The notes beneath the pieces are model-generated. The model saw only the letters and a program-made list of their open reading frames with translations. It was not told the DNA's origin and did not search any database. Positions 59,403 to 64,000 of a stretch of DNA of 64,000 nt are shown here, one piece after another; position 1 is the first letter of the stretch; each line of letters starts with the position of its first letter. Origin of the DNA: Streptomyces sp. 11x1 (GTDB taxonomy: Bacteria > Actinomycetota > Actinomycetes > Streptomycetales > Streptomycetaceae); contig NZ_CP122458.1 of assembly GCF_032598905.1 (NCBI RefSeq), forward strand, positions 8,271,001 to 8,335,000. The letters run 5' to 3'. Position numbers and translations under genes: made by a program.

Positions 59403-60827
59403 ATGACTTCGGGGGACATGAACACGAGGACGACGGCCACGGGGGCGACACCCGGGCTGCGCTTCACCATCGAGACGGACGTGGCCGGTGACCTCGCGCA
59501 CGACGCGCAGCGGGCGGACGCCCTGGTCACCGTCCGCGGCGAGCCCGTCGCGGGCCGGACCGCCGACGTGCCGCTCGCCGAGGTCCTCGTGATGGACTGT
59601 TCGCTCTCGATGGCCGACGCCGGAAAGATCGGGGCGGCTAGACAGGCCGTCTGCGCCGCCGTCGACGCCCTGCCGGACCACACGTACTTCGGCGTCGTCG
59701 CCGGCACCCACGTCGCCCGGAACGTCTTCCCGCCCCCGCCGGAGCACGGGCTGGCCGTCGCCGGCCCCGCGACCAGACAGGCCGCGAAGCGCCGGATCAG
59801 CGCCCTGTGGGCCGAAGGGGGTACGGCGATCGGCCGCTGGCTGACCCACACCGCCGACCTGCTGGAGTCGGCACCCTCACAGGCCGTGCGCCACGCCTCG
59901 CTCTACACCGACGGCAGGAACGAACACGAGACCCCCGAGCAGCTGGAGCGTGCGCTGGCCGGCTGCGCCGACCGCTTCGTGTGCGACGCGCGGGGACTGG
60001 GCGACGACTGGAGCTACACCGAACTGCTGCACATCACCCAGACGCTGCACGGCAGCGCGAGGGCCGTCGACGCGAGCTCCCTCACGGACGACCTCACGAC
60101 GCTGGTACGGCAGGCCCAGCGTCTGGTCGTCCCCCGGGTCTACCTGGGCCTGCGGCTCGACAGCCGCTTCCGGCTCGCCTCCGTGCGCCAGATCCGTCCG
60201 GTCGAAGCCGAGTTGACGGGGCATCAGCAGCGTGACGGGGGCCTCCTGCACATTCCCCTCGGTTCCTGGGGCGCCGCGCACCGGCAGTACCGGCTGTCCC
60301 TGCGGTTCGCCGCCCCCTCCCTGCCCGTCGGCGAGGAACTGCGCGCCGCCCATATCGAACTCCTCGCGGAGACCTCCACCGGTGAGCGCGCACGCTGCGC
60401 GGACGCCAGGGCGATGGTCGTACGACGGCACACGACCCGGGACCCGCTCCCCGCCCGGCCCGAGGAACTCACCCGCGCGGAGAACGCGCACGAACTGGGC
60501 CTGGCCATGCGCGGCTGCGCCAACGCCCACGGACGAGGGGACCTCTTGGAAGCACATCAGGAACTGCGCCACGCGCTGGCGCTCGCACATGACCTGGACG
60601 ACAGCGCACGCGTACGGCTGCTGGAGAGCGTCGCGATCAGGGACGACCACGGCGAGGTCCTGCTGCGGCCCGACGTCACCCGGGGCGAGATGCAGCGCGT
60701 CGGTCTCGAATCGACGTACCGAGCCGCAGCGCCGACCGGGCCGGGGGAACCGGTCGACGCCCTGCCGCCCCCACGTCCCGACAGCCGCGAGGACGCGGAG
60801 CGGGGGACGGGGGCGGGGGCGTCATGA
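59403..60827 (+). CDS. vWA-domain protein
   Basis: 474 residues. A cytosolic von Willebrand factor A domain has a complete MIDAS start, VLVMDCSLSM (D65, S67, S69), and later LWAEGGTAIGRWL (metal-binding Thr) and HASLYTDGRNEHE. The second half is a beta-sandwich-like and helical region without a named domain (about 220-460). vWA proteins of this kind act as adaptors in trypsin/kinase or MoxR systems. ATG 59403 is used; ATG 59418 has equally weak ribosome signals. Its stop overlaps the ATG of the membrane gene. Confidence 0.85.
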   Translation: MTSGDMNTRTTATGATPGLRFTIETDVAGDLAHDAQRADALVTVRGEPVAGRTADVPLAEVLVMDCSLSMADAGKIGAARQAVCAAVDALPDHTYFGVVAGTHVARNVFPPPPEHGLAVAGPATRQAAKRRISALWAEGGTAIGRWLTHTADLLESAPSQAVRHASLYTDGRNEHETPEQLERALAGCADRFVCDARGLGDDWSYTELLHITQTLHGSARAVDASSLTDDLTTLVRQAQRLVVPRVYLGLRLDSRFRLASVRQIRPVEAELTGHQQRDGGLLHIPLGSWGAAHRQYRLSLRFAAPSLPVGEELRAAHIELLAETSTGERARCADARAMVVRRHTTRDPLPARPEELTRAENAHELGLAMRGCANAHGRGDLLEAHQELRHALALAHDLDDSARVRLLESVAIRDDHGEVLLRPDVTRGEMQRVGLESTYRAAAPTGPGEPVDALPPPRPDSREDAERGTGAGAS

Positions 60828-61777
60828 CGGTACGGCTGGACGAACCGACGTCGTCCGACGCCCGAGCGCACCCGGTCGAGGTGCTGCGGCGGCTACGGAA
60901 CGGCGTGCTGGCCTGTATCGCGTTCGTGGCCGTGGCCGTGGTGGCGGTGGGGACGGAAGCCATGATCAACAGCATTGCCGCGGAGAGGACGGAGCAGTCG
61001 CGGAGCAATATCCGCAGAGCGACGACCGCGGCCGAACGGGCGAGGGACGAGCTGAGGCTGAGCTTCGCGAACGGCAACGTGATTCTCACGGGCACCGGGT
61101 CGGGCTTCGTGAACAAGATCGGCGAGGCGAACACGGCCATCGCCCTGGCCATGGAAGGCAACACCACGGGCAAGGAGGGACGACGGAACTTCCAGTTCGT
61201 GCTGGGGCAGTTGGCCACCAGCGTCCACCTCGCGGACATCGCCGCCCAGCAGTACGACCGCTTCCCCGCCGGGGAGGAGCACAGGCAGGAAGTCGCCCGG
61301 TCCGCGTTACAGGCCATGGAGGCCGACGACGAGACCTATCGACGCCAGTCGGACGGGGAGAGCGTGGCGGTGCCCTACACCGGCGGCCTGATCCCCGCCC
61401 TCGACGCACTCGGGGATTTCCAGAAGGCGCAGGCGCAGCGGCAGCGACCCGACTGGGTGGAACCTCCGGTGCTGCTGTCGCTGTTGCTGGGACCCGCGCT
61501 GGTCCAGCTGATCCTGGCCTGGGTCACCGCACGCGTGCTGGCGACGCACTTCCGGCGGTGGGTGAGCCCGATGCTCGGCGCCTCGCTCCTGATCACCTTC
61601 GCCGTCGCGGTCCTCGTCTGTGCCCAGGGCCCCCAGTACGGCGACGGCCACGTTCTCACCCAGCAGAGCTATGCGATGGTCATGCCGGTGCTGCTCTCCC
61701 TGCTGGCCGCCGCCGCCGTGCTGGCGCACCGCGCCTACGGCCCGCGTCTGGCCGAGTACCGGTTCCCGGCGTCATGA
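60824..61777 (+). CDS. Four-TM membrane protein with extracytoplasmic sensor domain (GlnX-like topology)
   Basis: 317 residues: TM1 (GVLACIAFVAVAVVAVGTEAMI) followed by about 165 extracytoplasmic residues of helical four-helix-bundle character (AERTEQSRSNIRRATTAAERARDELRLSF, GRRNFQFVLGQLATSVHLADI). TM2-TM4 (VLLSLLLGPALVQLILAWV, ASLLITFAVAVLVC, VMPVLLSLLAAAAVLAH) end the protein. This topology and its position beside a PknG-like kinase and a solute-binding lipoprotein parallel GlnX of the mycobacterial GlnH-GlnX-PknG pathway. Sequence similarity to GlnX was not tested. It is coupled by ATGA on both sides. Confidence 0.7.
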   Translation: MTVRLDEPTSSDARAHPVEVLRRLRNGVLACIAFVAVAVVAVGTEAMINSIAAERTEQSRSNIRRATTAAERARDELRLSFANGNVILTGTGSGFVNKIGEANTAIALAMEGNTTGKEGRRNFQFVLGQLATSVHLADIAAQQYDRFPAGEEHRQEVARSALQAMEADDETYRRQSDGESVAVPYTGGLIPALDALGDFQKAQAQRQRPDWVEPPVLLSLLLGPALVQLILAWVTARVLATHFRRWVSPMLGASLLITFAVAVLVCAQGPQYGDGHVLTQQSYAMVMPVLLSLLAAAAVLAHRAYGPRLAEYRFPAS

Positions 61778-63039
61778 GGGCGATGGGGGCGCGGCTCGCT
61801 CGATGTGCCCTGGCCCTCGGCCTGTTGCTGGGCCTCTCCGGCTGCGCGGAGAAACCCCGGCGCACCGTCACGATCATGGTGCCGTGGGGAGGGGCCGAGT
61901 TCAGCGCGTTCCAGTCGATCATCTCGGCCTACGACGAGGACCACGGTGAGATCGAGGTGCTGGTCCAGGCCACCCGCGCGCTGGACCAGCACCTCGACTC
62001 CGCGGCGAAGAAGGCCAACCGGCCCGATCTGGTGGTTCTCCCCAGCCTCGGCTCCATCCGGCGCTATGAGCCTGTCCTGCAGCCCATCGAGAACATTCCG
62101 GCGTCCCGATTCCGGGAGCCCTTCAGGCCACCTGCGAAGGGCGATGGCCTCCTGGCCGTTCCGGTCAAGGTCGATGTCAAGTCCCTGATCTGGTACGACC
62201 CCGCCGTCGTCGGGGCGCGCCCCGTATGGCGGTCGGCGGTGCGCGCCGAGCACGGTGCCCCGGGCGGGAGTTGGTGCCTCGGGATGGAATCGGGGGCGAC
62301 ATCGGGCTGGCCGGGCGCCGACTGGATCGCCGACATCCTGCTCTCCGGAGACGGGGGGAAGGAGATGTACGAGGAATGGCTCCGCGGCCGGCTCTCGTGG
62401 GAGTCACCCAGGATGAGCGCGGCGTGGCGCGAGTGGGGCGAGGTGGTTCGCGGCACCTCGCGCGACGCGTCGGTGAAGAACTTCACCGACGTCGCCATGG
62501 AGATGTCCGGCGTCGACCGCACCTGCGACCTCGCGCACGGTGCGCTCGGCGCGCTGCGCTCTCCGACCGCCTCCCTCGTGGCGGAGAACTACGCGTTCAC
62601 GGCCCCCGCGAAGGACGTGCCCGTGCAGGTGTCGGCCGACTACATCGCCATGTTCACAGCGAACGAGGACACCAGGAACCTGGTCGCCCATCTGGCCGAC
62701 GCGACCACCCAGCGCCGCTGGGTCGGCGGCGAGGGCAGTTCGGCCTTCTCCGCCGTCCGGGGGGTCATGCCGCCCGAGAAACCCCGGGACGCCCAGCGAC
62801 TCGTCGCCGGGATCCTCCAGGACGACGCCCGCACCCTCTGCTTCAGCGCCGCCGACACGATGGCCCCCGAGCTGGCAGCGGCCTTCTACCGCGCGGTCGT
62901 CGACTACTTCGTCCACCTGCGCTCGGACCGGAAACAGGAGGTGCTCGCCGAGCACCTCAAGGCGCTCGACAGGATCAGCGCCGACCTGAAGCCCGCCGAG
63001 CGGCCGGACACCACCGCCAAGTTCTGCACCGCCCCCTGA
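61774..63039 (+). CDS. Extracellular solute-binding lipoprotein (SBP family 1-like)
   Basis: 421 residues. Lipoprotein signal MGARLARCALALGLLLGLSGC with the lipobox LSGC (Cys24). The mature part has VTIMVPWGGAEFSAFQSIISAYDEDHGEIEVLVQATRALDQHLDSAA and VVLPSLGSIRRYEPVLQPIE (cited in part), the start and hinge of a UgpB/MalE-like binding protein. No ABC permease or ATPase is near, so it is likely a sensor that presents a ligand to the membrane protein encoded immediately upstream rather than a transport component. This is the same logic as GlnH for GlnX, although GlnH belongs to a different SBP family. Confidence 0.8.
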   Translation: MRAMGARLARCALALGLLLGLSGCAEKPRRTVTIMVPWGGAEFSAFQSIISAYDEDHGEIEVLVQATRALDQHLDSAAKKANRPDLVVLPSLGSIRRYEPVLQPIENIPASRFREPFRPPAKGDGLLAVPVKVDVKSLIWYDPAVVGARPVWRSAVRAEHGAPGGSWCLGMESGATSGWPGADWIADILLSGDGGKEMYEEWLRGRLSWESPRMSAAWREWGEVVRGTSRDASVKNFTDVAMEMSGVDRTCDLAHGALGALRSPTASLVAENYAFTAPAKDVPVQVSADYIAMFTANEDTRNLVAHLADATTQRRWVGGEGSSAFSAVRGVMPPEKPRDAQRLVAGILQDDARTLCFSAADTMAPELAAAFYRAVVDYFVHLRSDRKQEVLAEHLKALDRISADLKPAERPDTTAKFCTAP

Positions 63040-63061
63040 ACCGAGCCCGAGAAAGGCCCTC

Positions 63062-63409
63062 ATGTCAGACGTCGTGACCTTTTCCCTCGCCGACGGAACA
63101 ACCGTCGCCGTGGCGCCCGCCAACAGCCGTGTCGGTACCGGGGCCGTCGGACTGGGCGACCGGCTGCAGACCGCCGAGCAGAGCCTGCGGGAGGCGCTGG
63201 CACCGGTGACCGCCGCGGCGGCCGAGATGATGGACGGCTTTCGGCAGGCCGGCCGGCGGCCCGACGAGGTGGAGGTCGGCTTCGCCGTCACGCTCGACAG
63301 CAAGCTCGGCGGTGTCATCGCCAGCGCCAAGGCCACGGCCCACCTCAACGTCAAACTCCGCTGGACGGCTCGGCCCACGGCCCCCGAGCCGGGCGCGGCC
63401 GGCGGCTGA
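63062..63409 (+). CDS. Trypco1-type (CU044_2847 family) trypsin-co-occurring small protein
   Basis: 115 residues. The late block PDEVEVGFAVTLDSKLGGVIASAKATAHLNVKLRW matches the pattern I know for the trypsin-co-occurring domain 1 (evevefG.kl..e.G.iia...a.an..v.l.W). The N-terminal half (TFSLADGTTVAVAPANSRVG, LQTAEQSLREAL) is a beta hairpin plus helix. Its role is unknown. It usually accompanies trypsin-like proteases, which is what is found five genes upstream. It closes the operon after a 22-bp gap with a GAAAGG ribosome site. Confidence 0.8.
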   Translation: MSDVVTFSLADGTTVAVAPANSRVGTGAVGLGDRLQTAEQSLREALAPVTAAAAEMMDGFRQAGRRPDEVEVGFAVTLDSKLGGVIASAKATAHLNVKLRWTARPTAPEPGAAGG

Positions 63410-63452
63410 CCCCGACCCACCACGCACTGCCCCGACACCCAGAAAGGCGGCC

Positions 63453-64000
63453 ATGTCGTCTGCACCAGCCGGATCGGACACCCCGGGAGTCGTCCGGAGC
63501 CTGATCCCGGCGAGAATCGACCGTCTGCCGTGGACCCTCTTCCACACCCGGCTGGTGGTGGCGCTCGGGGTGGCGTGGATCCTCGACGGCCTGGAGATCA
63601 CCCTGGCCAGCCTGGTCATGGGGTCCCTGACCAGGCCGGAGACACTGAACCTGTCGGCGGCCGCGTCCGCCGGCACGGCGACGGTGTATCTCGTCGGCCA
63701 GGTCGTCGGCGCCCTGTTCTTCGGCCGGATGACCGACCGGTTCGGCCGCAAGAACCTGTTCCTGATCACCCTCGCCGTCTACCTGGTGGGCAGCGGCCTC
63801 ACGGCGGCGACCGCCGGCTCGGGCACCTGGTGGGTGGTCTACCTCTATGCCACCCGGTTCATCGCCGGTATGGGTATCGGCGGTGAGTACGCCGCCATCA
63901 ACTCCGCCATCGACGAACTGATCCCGGCACGCTACCGGGGTCGCGTGGACATCGGGGTCAACGGCACGTACTGGGCCGGATCGGTGGTTGGCGCGCTCGT
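63453..64000 (+). CDS. MFS transporter (C-terminal part beyond the window)
   Basis: The first 182 residues are visible. VALGVAWILDGLEITLASLVMGSL is TM1, TATVYLVGQVVGALFFGRMTDRFGRKNLFLITL carries the GxxxDRxGRK loop, and YATRFIAGMGIGGEYAAINSAIDELIPARYRGR is the RG-rich TM4-TM5 region. This fits the aromatic acid or sugar-porter-like MFS group. It lies 43 bp downstream of the Trypco1 gene with AGAAAGG in front, so it may be the last gene of the same transcript, supplying uptake or export linked to the sensed ligand. Confidence 0.85.
   Translation, partial: MSSAPAGSDTPGVVRSLIPARIDRLPWTLFHTRLVVALGVAWILDGLEITLASLVMGSLTRPETLNLSAAASAGTATVYLVGQVVGALFFGRMTDRFGRKNLFLITLAVYLVGSGLTAATAGSGTWWVVYLYATRFIAGMGIGGEYAAINSAIDELIPARYRGRVDIGVNGTYWAGSVVGAL

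Overview
This is a chromosomal segment of a Streptomyces-type actinomycete. The evidence is very high GC content with GC-rich third codon positions, frequent GTG/TTG starts, ATGA/GTGA stop-start overlaps, and blocks that are conserved in Streptomyces: tkt-tal-zwf-opcA-pgl, ctaB, ctaA and sufR-B-D-Rieske-C-S-U-T. It carries no rRNA genes, no ordinary tRNA genes and no CRISPR array. It is a mixture of core metabolism and accessory islands.

Layout. (1) 1-9183, minus strand: a tightly coupled biosynthetic operon. An aldolase and a type II dehydroquinate synthase homologue (GriI/GriH type, normally making 3-amino-4-hydroxybenzoate from aspartate semialdehyde and dihydroxyacetone phosphate) are followed by two AMP-forming acyl/aryl ligases, two acyl carrier proteins, a ketosynthase with a ketosynthase-like partner, a small Cys-containing protein and an SDR. 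A divergent MFS exporter follows. (2) 11173-18111, minus: oxidative and non-oxidative pentose phosphate genes. (3) 18479-24776: heme O and heme A synthases, unknowns and an ABC exporter. (4) 24787-32393: an aminoglycoside acetyltransferase-like gene divergent from the SUF iron-sulfur operon, with tandem palindromic operators between them. (5) 32464-40289: a carbohydrate-binding membrane protein, an SMR pump with its TetR regulator, dapD, a sigma factor with a membrane partner, dapA, and a holin-like/DUF3618 pair. (6) 40286-43479: four mobile elements in a row, each separated by a single CTAG. (7) 43629-50906: a YihY-like membrane protein, an ABM-domain protein, an ArsR/SRPBCC pair, a secreted nuclease and a hypothetical protein.

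(8) 50907-53325: a phoX remnant, then two tandem Y-RNA-like (YrlA) RNAs and the Ro60 (TROVE-vWA) gene. Each RNA has a Ro-binding stem motif (GGTGCGAAGGCAG) and a circularly permuted tRNA-like module. The first RNA also appears to keep a CAU anticodon arm. (9) 53359-55173: a GntR regulator with ACC deaminase.

(10) 55361-63409: a six-gene operon encoding a trypsin-like protease fused to a degenerate P-loop region, a PknG-like kinase with zinc-binding knuckles and a TPR tail, a vWA protein, a four-TM GlnX-like sensor, a lipoprotein solute-binding protein and a Trypco1-type small protein. It resembles the mycobacterial GlnH-GlnX-PknG sensing route merged with trypsin/vWA conflict-type components. 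An MFS transporter follows and runs off the end.

The strongest candidates for under-described biology are the Ro60/double YrlA locus, the trypsin-PknG-vWA-GlnX/GlnH-Trypco1 operon, and an apparently conserved -1 frameshift signal in both IS701-like transposases of the CTAG array.
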